NCBI GenBank assembly: GCA_035942915.1
Contig: DASZCR010000220.1
Span: forward strand, 1 to 14,323
Source: DASZCR01 sp035942915
GTDB lineage: Bacteria > Acidobacteriota > Blastocatellia > Pyrinomonadales > Pyrinomonadaceae
DNA: 14,323 nt
Direction: 5' to 3'
Shown: positions 6,701 through 13,950 of the stretch, piece by piece
Layout: the number at the start of each line of letters is the position of its first letter
Numbering within the stretch: position 1 is the stretch's first letter
Notes under the pieces: generated by a model
What the model saw: only the letters and a program-made list of their open reading frames with translations
Told to the model about the DNA's origin: nothing
The model's database searches: none
Position numbers and translations under genes: made by a program

Positions 6701-8787
6701 GCGCGGCCGAAGTGACGACAGGTCTCGATGCGACTGCGGCCTTCATTGAAGGCGAGGCAGACCTGCTCTCGCCGGTCAATCTCTCTGAACGACAGACGTT
6801 GAAGCTGTCGGTTGACGGGGGTCGTCCTTTTGAAGTCAACGTGGCGGGCTTTGCGCCGGGCACGACTTTTCTTGACGAGGTCGTGGCACACATCAACGCG
6901 GCCTTTCCCGGTCTGGCGTCGGCCACGCCGAACGACCACCTGCGTCTGACATCGCCGACGCGCGGCGAGCAGAGCCGCCTGTCTCTGCTGCCCGTGCGCG
7001 TCATTGAGTTGGTTGAGTATCCGCCGACGGAGGTCAGCTTTCCGTCGCAGGAAGAGGCGACGCTGTCCGTCAGGCATAGCGACCGCTGGACGTTGGAGAA
7101 TCAGGGCGCGGCGGACGCGGATTTGGCCGTCGTCTTAGACGCGCCGCACGGCGCTGTCGGGACGGAGTTGGTCAACCGCACGACGGGGCAGCGTGTCCGC
7201 CTGATGTTGGTGTTGCGTCCGGGCGAGCGCGCGGAGTTGTGGCGTGATGCGGAGACGGGTCTCGTGCGCGCCGTCGTCATTGACGAAGCGGGCGGACGCC
7301 GCGACGTGCCGCAGACGCAAATCCTCGCCGGGCCGCTCGGCACGCGCGTCTCCGTTCCCTTCGATGGTGAATGGTCTCTGGCCGAAGGCGTAGAAGGCGC
7401 GGCCGCGACTCTGCAACTCGACGAGCCGCAGGCGCGCGCCGTTGTCCTGCTGCGCGCGCAGCAGTTCGGCGCGGCGGGCAATCGTATCCGCGTGCGCGTG
7501 ACGGAAGCGGCGCTGAGCGATGCGGAAGACACGTCTCAGGTCGAATCAGGAGAGCGCGTGCGTTTGCAGGGGCGTCTGGATGGCAAGCCCGGCGATTACT
7601 GGATAACGGGTGGAGATGGGCAGACGGTGGCGCGCGTGCGCGCGGGAGCAGGCGTCACGTTCGAGGCGCAGGTCGGCCGCGTCCTGAGTGTCGCAGGCGC
7701 TTTGTACCATGAAGTCGGCGACCCCGCGCCGCTGGTCATCGTCGAGCGCGTAGAGAGGTTGTTTGACGTGACGTTGACGGGGACGCCGGACACAGAGCCG
7801 GAGCTTTATGCGGGCGTCGTCATCGACGGCGACGCAGATGCGCCGGAGTCGCTCGTCTCTCAGATAAATCGCGGGCGAGAGATGCCCGTGCGGCCGCCTT
7901 CGAGTCTGGTGCGTGCCGAAGGCGCGGAGAAGGCGCAGGCTTTGGTGCTGCCGCGCGGCCGTTCGAGTTGGACTTTTCGGGATTGCTTCGGGCCACGCTT
8001 CGACGAGAGTTATTTCTCCGACGAGGAGCGGCAGACGCGCTTTGCGGGCGGCGGCTGCATCGACCGCGCCGTCTTCGACCTCAGCCACTTCGCGCGCACG
8101 CCGCCCGCGCCTGACTCGGCCGTCTTCGTCGGCTCAATCAACGACCCGCCCGTCCAACTCCGCTTCCGTTGGGCGCAGCATCAGCCGGGCGCATTCAACG
8201 TCAACCTCCCCGCAGACCTGCCCGAACGCTTCGGCGCGCGTTTCGACCAATCGCTCTTTGCGCGCGGCAACGGCGAACCGGAGTTGTTCGCGGGCGTCGT
8301 CACCGAACCGCTCAACGATGAAGACCACATCATCAAACGGCTCAACGACGGCTCGACGCTCGTGAAGGTGACGGCGAAGCCGGTCACGCGCGTGCCCATC
8401 GGCTTCGAGGCCGTGACGATTCCCTTCCGTCGGCCGCTCCGTCTGAAGGGCGGAGACGAGAGCCGCGAGGCGCGCATCTACCTCGCCGAAAAGGACGTGC
8501 CCGGTTTCATAGAGATATTCGCAGACACTCCCGGCGCATGGGGCAATTCCGTCACCATCGCCGCGCGCAAGGCAGGCCCCGCGCGCTTCGACGTTTCAAT
8601 CAACCTTCTTGGCGCGCGCTTCGAGAACGCACGGCGCGTCGTCTTCGGCGGCGACGAGTTGCCGACGCTCAGCGAAGACCTGCTGCGTCCCGGCCCCGTC
8701 GGCATCCTTCAGGCGAAGGCGGCGGGCGTCCGCGCGAACGTCTCGCGCGAGCGCACCGACGCCGACGATTCAGACAACAAACACTAA
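3772..8787 (+). CDS. Giant gpI-like tail protein with eight IN-like repeats and sheath-like C-terminal motifs
   Basis: The predicted protein has 1671 residues and starts two bases after the gpJ stop. Residues 1-150 (ERIISYLPGTFRAEPRTT, AALMSAHWVDHADR, EEFREHLKSYVRTFLEGTV, GILRVAAEALGLRI) look like the wedge-linker 'phage tail protein' (gpI/gp7-like) that follows gpJ in eCIS and P2-like tails. Residues about 165-1084 are eight diverged repeats of 110-129 residues; each has DLSxGVDLS, a strand, a helix near EIVxxINxAL, then ASHDGRxLxLxSPTxGxxSxI. This resembles flagellin/FliD 'IN' domains. The rest is beta-rich, with FGAAGNRIRVRV, GAWGNSVTIA and EPELxAGVV motifs recalling tail-sheath outer domains, plus FGPRFDESYF and FGARFDQSLF hairpins. 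It ends in a charged tail. gpI alone is normally about 200 residues, so this is a very large fusion, probably a baseplate arm or fibre. The N-terminal call is moderate; the repeats are certain. Confidence 0.68.
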   Translation: MATKTERIISYLPGTFRAEPRTTATYFVADAFGTELLKAENSLAALMSAHWVDHADRSAELISDLACIASLYGLLPQGAPQPAQAGARQTSCPPITSSEESVEEFREHLKSYVRTFLEGTVTVQGILRVAAEALGLRIEDDYEKLDTWWTRDDDALVTEEASGSDAAQLLFGFTSANAVGTPLRAARLTGKADLSGGVDLSGGAVLRLKVDDAAPVNIDLAALLPQTTHAQLAQVTEAINNQLGQTVATHDGRRLTLSSPTSGLASRLEIGNPAGDASPALLGLSPRLFLGSDATAAEVFGQVDLRDGVDLSAERYLRLLIDDEHLAEIDCAGANPSLTMLDEIVSSINAALGLDAASHDGRFLKLTSPTAGFGSSIVFLPAAAQDARLRLFGAVELFHAGQTPKAARATGKRDLSLGVDLSERSKLRIRVNEGPAVTVECAGETPERTLLSEIVLALTAQFGAGVASHDGRFLSLVSPTAGPTSALVFESLPADEDASDLLFGIESRTFRGAAATRARLTGTRDLSEGVDIGALHTLRVALDGGAPVTLNLRDAQADAFQNIRAVTPDEIVSALNAALGAGVASTDGRHITLASQTTGEASRVSIEPVTRRRRRRFITRAFTKGEAAQAVFGFITREARGGAAMKARVVGDADLSRGVDLREERYLRLKVDEWPTVEVDCAGLRPRATLLEEVVTKINKALEKENAEHGGRVARSSPDGQNLVLVSPTSGAASRIAFETPRTADALDLLLRRAPGTTRGRDATSVKFVGTVDLSGGISLSKADAVRIAIDADPPREIHFTEQDAPTPLTLGEIVVAINLAFGKQVAQHDGKHLVLTSTATGANSFVEFVAPSGTDATERLFGIAPPRSYRGENAAPARVVGSRDLSAGVKLSVTRFIRLSVNGGQPLDVDCAARAVDASQATLAEISSAINERLKMGVATHDTKHLVLTSPTQGFASQITLLPFEGRDARAKLLGSAAEVTTGLDATAAFIEGEADLLSPVNLSERQTLKLSVDGGRPFEVNVAGFAPGTTFLDEVVAHINAAFPGLASATPNDHLRLTSPTRGEQSRLSLLPVRVIELVEYPPTEVSFPSQEEATLSVRHSDRWTLENQGAADADLAVVLDAPHGAVGTELVNRTTGQRVRLMLVLRPGERAELWRDAETGLVRAVVIDEAGGRRDVPQTQILAGPLGTRVSVPFDGEWSLAEGVEGAAATLQLDEPQARAVVLLRAQQFGAAGNRIRVRVTEAALSDAEDTSQVESGERVRLQGRLDGKPGDYWITGGDGQTVARVRAGAGVTFEAQVGRVLSVAGALYHEVGDPAPLVIVERVERLFDVTLTGTPDTEPELYAGVVIDGDADAPESLVSQINRGREMPVRPPSSLVRAEGAEKAQALVLPRGRSSWTFRDCFGPRFDESYFSDEERQTRFAGGGCIDRAVFDLSHFARTPPAPDSAVFVGSINDPPVQLRFRWAQHQPGAFNVNLPADLPERFGARFDQSLFARGNGEPELFAGVVTEPLNDEDHIIKRLNDGSTLVKVTAKPVTRVPIGFEAVTIPFRRPLRLKGGDESREARIYLAEKDVPGFIEIFADTPGAWGNSVTIAARKAGPARFDVSINLLGARFENARRVVFGGDELPTLSEDLLRPGPVGILQAKAAGVRANVSRERTDADDSDNKH
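4264..7023 (+). repeat. Eight tandem protein-domain repeats (IN-like), coding
   Basis: The GAC/GAT codon that opens the 'DLSxGVDLS' motif recurs at 4348, 4681, 5011, 5344, 5731, 6088, 6424 and 6760. The spacings are 333, 330, 333, 387, 357, 336 and 336 bases, all multiples of three. Each unit also repeats 'EIVxxINxAL' and 'SPTxGxxSxI' (variants in units 4 and 6). The long spacings come from insertions in units 4 (an Arg-rich stretch) and 5 (a loop near HGGRVARSSPDG). The units differ widely at DNA level, so the array is old, not a recent amplification. Confidence 0.9.
5602..5619 (+). repeat. 9-bp tandem duplication encoding six arginines
   Basis: CGCAGGCGT occurs twice in direct succession and encodes R611-R616 of the giant tail protein, inside the insertion of repeat unit 4. 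None of the other seven units has a comparable basic run. Confidence 0.85.
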
Positions 8788-8791
8788 GGAG
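8786..8791 (+). promoter_or_regulatory. Strong Shine-Dalgarno AAGGAG overlapping the upstream stop
   Basis: AAGGAG begins inside the TAA stop of the giant tail gene and ends seven bases before the ATG at 8799. It is the best ribosome-binding sequence in the window and fixes the start of the 312-residue protein. The ATG at 8794 is in another frame. Confidence 0.75.
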
Positions 8792-8798
8792 AAATGAT

Positions 8799-9737
8799 AT
8801 GGCTACCGAGTTTACTCCCTACATCAACCGCGCGCCGGGCGACCTCGTCAGCGCGAGCGATTGGAACAACATGCAGGTCGAAATCAAGAAGGACATGGCG
8901 GAGAAGATTAAGCAGGCCGTCGATGAGAAAGTGAGCATCGAGCACGCAGACGACTCCGACCGTCTGGAGAACAAGACGGCCAAAGAGTTGTCCGACGAAA
9001 TCGTTGAGACGGCACTCAGACAGGTCGCCAAGCGGACGGGATACATGCTCCTCTTCAAGCGGCTCGTGCCGGGCGAAACGAGTCTCATCGAACACAACCT
9101 GAAGGCATTTCCGCTGGTTGACATCTACGCCCTCTCGCCCTTCCCCGTCGTCTACACCGAAGACGGCGACGACAAGGTTGAAGGGCAAGCCTATTTCTAT
9201 CTCTACAACGCAGACCTCGAACAACGCTTGCGCGCCACGCCCGGTGGCACGAGCGTCGAAATCGAGCGGTCTGGCGATGGCGAGATGCAGTTCAAGATTC
9301 GTTGGAGCGAGTTGCTCTCGCTCTACAACGTCGATTACGACGACAAGTCCTCTCTCTCGAACCTCGAAGGCGAGTTCTGGACGACGCTCTTCTCGAAACC
9401 GAACGACCGCTTCGACGACGACGACTATTTTCATTCGCCGTGGTTCAGCCGTTGCTGCGGCGAGGGTCGCACCGTCTATCAACTGAAGAGCAAGCGCGAG
9501 TTCGACGACCTCTATCTCAAGATGGTCGCCACGAAGTCGGTCAACACGCCCGCCAACACCGAACTGACGCTCGGCGTGCCTCACGTCGTCGTCTCGCATT
9601 TCAGCTTCGACCGGCTCGGCCTCACCTACATGGGCGGAACGGCGGCGCGCCCCGGACGCAATCCGGGAGCGAATGAGTTGGTCGATGTCAAACCGACGCC
9701 GGGGGACGCGCGCGTGATGGTGTTGTTGAAGGTCTAA
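8799..9737 (+). CDS. Uncharacterised tail-cluster protein, possible fibre or baseplate accessory
   Basis: The predicted protein has 312 residues and no family I can name with confidence. It starts with EFTPYINRAPGDLVSASDWN. The 'PGD.i.a.DWN' phrase is a theme I associate with N-termini of phage and eCIS tail-fibre-like proteins. A polar helical region follows at about residues 25-85 (QVEIKKDMAEKIKQAVDEKV, DRLENKTAKELSDEIVETAL) with heptad-like spacing that could form a trimeric coiled coil. The rest is mixed alpha/beta, with an aromatic and acidic patch (RFDDDDYFHSPWFSRCCGEG) at about residues 205-225. No signal peptide or membrane segment is seen. The strong ribosome site at the upstream stop, and its place between two large tail proteins, argue for co-production with the particle. 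It may be a fibre, fibre adaptor or baseplate decoration protein. Confidence 0.6.
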   Translation: MATEFTPYINRAPGDLVSASDWNNMQVEIKKDMAEKIKQAVDEKVSIEHADDSDRLENKTAKELSDEIVETALRQVAKRTGYMLLFKRLVPGETSLIEHNLKAFPLVDIYALSPFPVVYTEDGDDKVEGQAYFYLYNADLEQRLRATPGGTSVEIERSGDGEMQFKIRWSELLSLYNVDYDDKSSLSNLEGEFWTTLFSKPNDRFDDDDYFHSPWFSRCCGEGRTVYQLKSKREFDDLYLKMVATKSVNTPANTELTLGVPHVVVSHFSFDRLGLTYMGGTAARPGRNPGANELVDVKPTPGDARVMVLLKV

Positions 9738-9743
9738 GCCACG

Positions 9744-9764
9744 AGACGGTCGCCCCGACCGTCT
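9744..9764 (+). repeat. Perfect 9-bp hairpin directly upstream of the propeller gene
   Basis: AGACGGTCG at 9744-9752 and CGACCGTCT at 9756-9764 are exact inverted copies with a CCC loop. The stem fills most of the 31-base gap and ends four bases before the ATG at 9769. A following T-run is absent, so it is not a standard intrinsic terminator. It could limit translation of the downstream gene or mark an RNA processing site. It also weakens the case for the 9769 start, because the ribosome site would lie inside the stem. Confidence 0.75.
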
Positions 9765-9768
9765 ATGG

Positions 9769-12700
9769 ATGAGAACTCAAACGATGAGATTGAGCGACAG
9801 ATATGACGGCAGCAGGCTGCCCTTTCAGGGCGACCGCTCGACGCTGCTTCAAAGTATCCCCATCAACGCACGCATCGAGCGCGCGACCGTCACCGTCACG
9901 CCCAACGACGCGACAGACGGCGTCGAGCCTTTCGCCGAGACGACCACCTTCGACGGCGTCGCAGGCAGTTGGGGAGCGACGAAGACGGTCGTCGCGGGGC
10001 AGTGGGTCGAGGTCGATTTCCACGCCCGGCGGACGCTCGTCGGCGTCAGCGGCTCGAACCTCATCGACACGACGCTACAGGTGGACTTCGGCGGCGTCTT
10101 CGTCGATTTGAGTTCGACGGGCAGCGTCCGCACGCCGAGCGACCCAGCCCCCTTTCCCATCAAGAGCAACACGCCGCGTCTGCCCAGCCTGACCGTGATG
10201 AAGATAAAGCTGACGAATCCGGTCGGGCGCGCCACGACGCCCGACCTGACGCACGTGACGTTTCGCAGCCTCGCCTCGAACGTCACTCTGCGTTTGGGAG
10301 AATCGGCACCCTTCTGGGCGCGCGTCGGCGAGTTGGTGGCGCCGGAGACGACGCCCGATTTCGCGCCTCTGCTTCAGGCGTTTTTGTCAAAGGCCAAATC
10401 CGAGAACGGCTTCTATCAGGTGCCGCTCGTGCTGCACACGGACACGCTCGCGCGTCTCAGCCTCTCGCTTCAGATTGACTATCTCATCGAACAGAACGTG
10501 CTGCCGCCGGGCTTGCGCGAAGTGACTCTGCCCTTCGACCTGAGCACGCGTCCGAGCACCTCGCAGGAGGTGTTGCACATCGCCGTTCCAGCAGGCGCAC
10601 GCGTCGCGCGACGCGGCGCTTCCGTCCGCGTCAACGGCACGTTCGAGTCAACACGTCTCGTCCGCGAGACGGAGATGAACGTCGCACCCGATGGCTCGGT
10701 CGAAGTCTCGCCCGCGTTCTCACATGCGCAGCCCGTCCGGCTGACAGCCGAAGCCCTCGCCTCCGAAGTCGATTTACTGTTGACGGTGAGTCGTGCGGCC
10801 AAACTCCAACTGGACATCCGCGAAGACCTCGACGGCAAACCCGGCGTGCAGTCTCTCCTGCCCGCACCCGTCGCGCAGGACTTACCCGCGCCCGTCGGTC
10901 TCGCGCCCGCGCGCCGTAGCGAAGGCGAGACGCGCTGGCTGAGCGTGCGTCTCCCGGCAGAGTTTCAGTTCAAAGCCGCGACGACCTACTGGCTGGTGCT
11001 GCAAAGCCTCGAAGGCACGTTCGGATGGAAGGTCGCGCGTGCGCCCGTAGAGGCCGCCACCTTGCAGCGCACGGACACGGGCGGCCTCTCTTGGCGCGAC
11101 GAGCTTGCGCCCACGTCGAACGAAAAGCTGCGAGCTTTCTTCCGTCTGCGTCGCCGCCCAGAAAACTTCGAGATGCCTATCGAGTTGGAAATCGGCAAGG
11201 GCACAGAGGCCGTGCGCCTCAACCTCGACCGCTTCCAGCCTTTGGGGCGCGTCGATTTCGAGTTAGACCCGGACAACCTGAGTCAGGCTCTTAACGAGTA
11301 TCTCGACAAAGCTGCTCAAGGCGCGTCCTGCTCCGGCGTCGAGCATCTCTTCAACTGCGATTTTGAACAATGGCTGCGCGTCGGCGACACGCCGATTCCG
11401 GTCGGTTCGAGACCTCTGAACAGATTTCCGCTCTCGCTGGCCTTCGCGCCCGATGGTTCGTGGGCATATCTCGGCCTCACGTCGCCGGACAGGGAGTCAA
11501 ACTCTTTGCAGTTGATTGACGTGGCCTGCGATGCGCTGGTCGAACCGGCTATCCCGCTCAGCTTCCCGCCGGAGATTCTCGTCATCAGTCCGCAGGGCAC
11601 GCGCGCCTACGTCACCGACGGCAGACGTTTGCAGATTATCGACACGATTGCGCACAAGTCTCTCGGCGTGCTCGAAGAGTCGCCCAACAACAACGCAGAC
11701 ATCAGGGCGCTGGTCATCAGTCAGGACGGCGAGCGACTCTATGCGGCCATCCAGAATCAGGCGACGACCTTCGGCGTCACCTTCAACATCGTGCTCGTCG
11801 AGACAGCCCAGCTTGAACAGGCCGTGATGCAGGGCGCGTCGCAGATGCAGGACAGCACACTCGTCAAGCGCAGCTTCCAGCTAACCGCCGAGTCGGTCGC
11901 GCTCGCACTCTCGCCTGACGGCAATCGTCTCTACGTGGCGACGACCGAGCAGCAGAGCAAGCGCGGAGAGCTACGCCTGCTGCCCGCAGAGTCGTTGCGC
12001 GCGCCGGGCGACATCGTCCTCGTCGGCAAAGAGCCTGCGAGTATCGCGCTCTCGGCCGACGGCAAGCGCGTCGCCGTCGCCAACGCGGGCGACAACACGT
12101 TGAGCGTGCTCGACACGACGACGCGCAGCATCATCTCGACGCTTCCGCTCAACCAGCCGGTCACGGAGTTTCGTCCGCTTGCCGTCGCGCTCTCGCCGGA
12201 AGGCACGCGGGCATATGTCACCAGTCGTCGTCCGGCCACCGGCACGCCGCGACAGGTGCTGCTCGTCGTAGATGTGGACAAAGGCGCTTTGATTAAAACC
12301 TTCGAGTTGCAGAGATTCCCGACGGCGCTCGCGCTCAATCCGCAGGGCGACCAACTCTACGTCGGGGAGGGCGCGTTCAGCGACACGACAGGGACGCAGG
12401 AAGGCGCGCTCTTCTCCGTCCGTGTGGGGACGCGTCTGCCTGCCGAATGGGGTTTGACATCAGGCGTCGTCTCGCCGTTGTGCTATCCCAAACCGCTGCA
12501 TGTCGTCGCACAGTTGGGCGACTTTGCACAGGTCGAGAGCGGGCGGCCGACGACGCTCTCGCAGGTCGTGCCGGTCACCGGCCTCTGCTCATATGACCTG
12601 ACGTTTGAGGCGCTCGCCAGTCAGGAGTCGGCCGTCGTTGAGGTGTTCTGGATTGATGATGCGTGCGGGGTGCAACAGACTGACAGCATCCCTGTCGAAG

Positions 12701-13950
12701 CGTTCCGGCCGCCGCACGATACCGTCTCGCATCAACTCCTCTCGGCCATCCAGCAACAGGCCTTCAACGAAAAGCCGCCGCTCGCGCTTCACCGCCGCCG
12801 TCTGTCCGCACCGGCAGGCGCGACGCAGGCCGAAGTCCGCTTCAACGTGCCGCCCGGCATCGTCGCGCTCGTCGGCTCCATCTCCCTGATGGGCACGATA
12901 GAGACCTTGCAGAACACGGACATGGCGCTCAAGACCGGAGGTCAGCCCGACGGCTGGCAGTTGTTGCCCGCCGTCGCACCCGGCGTCTCTCTGAACACGT
13001 CTGGGGATGAAATCCAACTGAGGAACAACGGCGCGGCGGCGGCCGAGTTGATGCAGTCAATCGCCGTCGAAGGCGAACGCCTTTTCGTGCTGGAACTGAA
13101 AGGGCGCACGGAGAAGAGCCCAACTGCCCGCAACAATCCGAGCCTCGAACTCCGCTGGTTCAAAGCCGACGACTCGCAGGCGAGCGCGCCCGTCGTTCTC
13201 AATCTCTCGCCGGAGGGTTTCGCCTCCGCCTCAGCCAACGGGACGACGCCGGCCGACGCGACGCGCGCCGAGATACATCTCATCGTCCCGGCCGGGACGA
13301 CTCAACGCATCAGCAACATCTCTCTGCGTCTGCTGCCGACGGTCGATGTGCCGATAACGTTCGTCGCACAGTCTCCCGGTGAGTTGAGCGTCTTCGACTG
13401 GCGCATTGCTTTCGAGGAGGCGGAGGCGGCGAGGCCGCCGATTCCGAAGCAAGGGTTGTGCGTGGCGACGCCGCCCGGAAGGCTGCCCGGAAGGACGCAC
13501 GATGATTATCACTACTGCCCGCACTGCGGAGCGGAGCAACTCGTCGCCGAGTCGACGCCCGCGCTGACGCCTGCCGGACATCCGGCGTCGGTCGAGGTCT
13601 GCTCCGTCTGCGGGACGAAGTCTGCCAGCGTCGGCGGGACGAACGCGAAAACCGCGCAGCCTCTCGCCGCACATCTTCCGCCCGCGCGCTCTTCCTCAGT
13701 CGGCCATTCCGAGCACGTTCACACGGCCGCGTCGGTTGAAGGCACAGAAGGAGCGACAGCGCAACCGCTTCTCGCCATCGTCGGCATCGGGCCTGTCAGG
13801 TCTATGCAGTTGACGGCCATCGGCATCAACTCACTACAGACGCTCGCCGCCGCCACGCCCGAAGACATCATGCAGGTGAAAGGCATCACGCCCAAGCTGG
13901 CCGCAGACTTCATCAGACAAGCTAAAACACTGCTCGCCTCCGATGCCTGA
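9769..13950 (+). CDS. Large tail-cluster protein: beta modules, seven-bladed YVTN-type propeller, zinc ribbon, C-terminal HhH domain
   Basis: The predicted protein has 1393 residues (five fewer if the in-frame ATG at 9784 is used; that start clears the hairpin but has only a weak ribosome site). Residues 1-540 are beta-rich and unrecognised, with surface-type strands (RIERATVTVTP, WVEVDFHARRTLVGVSG). Residues about 549-886 contain seven 'ALSPDGxRxYVT...LxxIDT' repeats, the YVTN/YncE-type pattern of a seven-bladed propeller. Residues 890-1225 are again beta-rich. Residues 1250-1281 form C-x2-C-x24-C-x2-C (YCPHCGAE and VCSVCGTK), a zinc ribbon. After a Ser/Ala/His-rich linker, residues about 1334-1390 have two helix-hairpin-helix turns (VGIGP and VKGITP), like HhH modules of DNA-binding proteins. 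No signal peptide is seen. The propeller suggests target binding. The zinc ribbon and HhH are odd for a fibre; their role is open. Confidence 0.72.
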   Translation: MRTQTMRLSDRYDGSRLPFQGDRSTLLQSIPINARIERATVTVTPNDATDGVEPFAETTTFDGVAGSWGATKTVVAGQWVEVDFHARRTLVGVSGSNLIDTTLQVDFGGVFVDLSSTGSVRTPSDPAPFPIKSNTPRLPSLTVMKIKLTNPVGRATTPDLTHVTFRSLASNVTLRLGESAPFWARVGELVAPETTPDFAPLLQAFLSKAKSENGFYQVPLVLHTDTLARLSLSLQIDYLIEQNVLPPGLREVTLPFDLSTRPSTSQEVLHIAVPAGARVARRGASVRVNGTFESTRLVRETEMNVAPDGSVEVSPAFSHAQPVRLTAEALASEVDLLLTVSRAAKLQLDIREDLDGKPGVQSLLPAPVAQDLPAPVGLAPARRSEGETRWLSVRLPAEFQFKAATTYWLVLQSLEGTFGWKVARAPVEAATLQRTDTGGLSWRDELAPTSNEKLRAFFRLRRRPENFEMPIELEIGKGTEAVRLNLDRFQPLGRVDFELDPDNLSQALNEYLDKAAQGASCSGVEHLFNCDFEQWLRVGDTPIPVGSRPLNRFPLSLAFAPDGSWAYLGLTSPDRESNSLQLIDVACDALVEPAIPLSFPPEILVISPQGTRAYVTDGRRLQIIDTIAHKSLGVLEESPNNNADIRALVISQDGERLYAAIQNQATTFGVTFNIVLVETAQLEQAVMQGASQMQDSTLVKRSFQLTAESVALALSPDGNRLYVATTEQQSKRGELRLLPAESLRAPGDIVLVGKEPASIALSADGKRVAVANAGDNTLSVLDTTTRSIISTLPLNQPVTEFRPLAVALSPEGTRAYVTSRRPATGTPRQVLLVVDVDKGALIKTFELQRFPTALALNPQGDQLYVGEGAFSDTTGTQEGALFSVRVGTRLPAEWGLTSGVVSPLCYPKPLHVVAQLGDFAQVESGRPTTLSQVVPVTGLCSYDLTFEALASQESAVVEVFWIDDACGVQQTDSIPVEAFRPPHDTVSHQLLSAIQQQAFNEKPPLALHRRRLSAPAGATQAEVRFNVPPGIVALVGSISLMGTIETLQNTDMALKTGGQPDGWQLLPAVAPGVSLNTSGDEIQLRNNGAAAAELMQSIAVEGERLFVLELKGRTEKSPTARNNPSLELRWFKADDSQASAPVVLNLSPEGFASASANGTTPADATRAEIHLIVPAGTTQRISNISLRLLPTVDVPITFVAQSPGELSVFDWRIAFEEAEAARPPIPKQGLCVATPPGRLPGRTHDDYHYCPHCGAEQLVAESTPALTPAGHPASVEVCSVCGTKSASVGGTNAKTAQPLAAHLPPARSSSVGHSEHVHTAASVEGTEGATAQPLLAIVGIGPVRSMQLTAIGINSLQTLAAATPEDIMQVKGITPKLAADFIRQAKTLLASDA
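11413..12426 (+). repeat. Seven beta-propeller blade repeats (YVTN type), coding
   Basis: Seven repeats of the 'SPDGxRxYV' type can be counted: APDGSWAYLG, SPQGTRAYVT, SQDGERLYAA, SPDGNRLYVA, SADGKRVAVA, SPEGTRAYVT and NPQGDQLYVG. Most are followed by a strand such as LQIIDT or LSVLDT. Seven units suffice for one closed propeller. The blades are diverged and differ in loop length; the third and sixth carry longer loops. Confidence 0.82.
13516..13611 (+). other. Zinc-ribbon motif within the propeller protein
   Basis: Four cysteines in two CxxC pairs, C1250/C1253 (CPHC) and C1278/C1281 (CSVC), are each followed by Gly, as in the knuckles of zinc ribbons. The 24-residue spacing is normal for a ribbon that binds one zinc ion. 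Confidence 0.7.

Noticed and set aside
4264..7023. Regular period near 333 bases, possible CRISPR-like or satellite array
   Set aside because: The DNA of the units is diverged, all spacings are multiples of three, and conservation is at protein level, so it is a domain array in a gene.
8538..8798. In-frame upstream extension of the 312-residue protein into the end of the giant tail gene
   Set aside because: The extension is extremely Arg-rich and overlaps a real coding frame. A strong AAGGAG site precedes the ATG at 8799.
9744..9764. Hairpin as an intrinsic terminator
   Set aside because: No T-run follows the stem, and the next gene begins four bases later and belongs to the same set.
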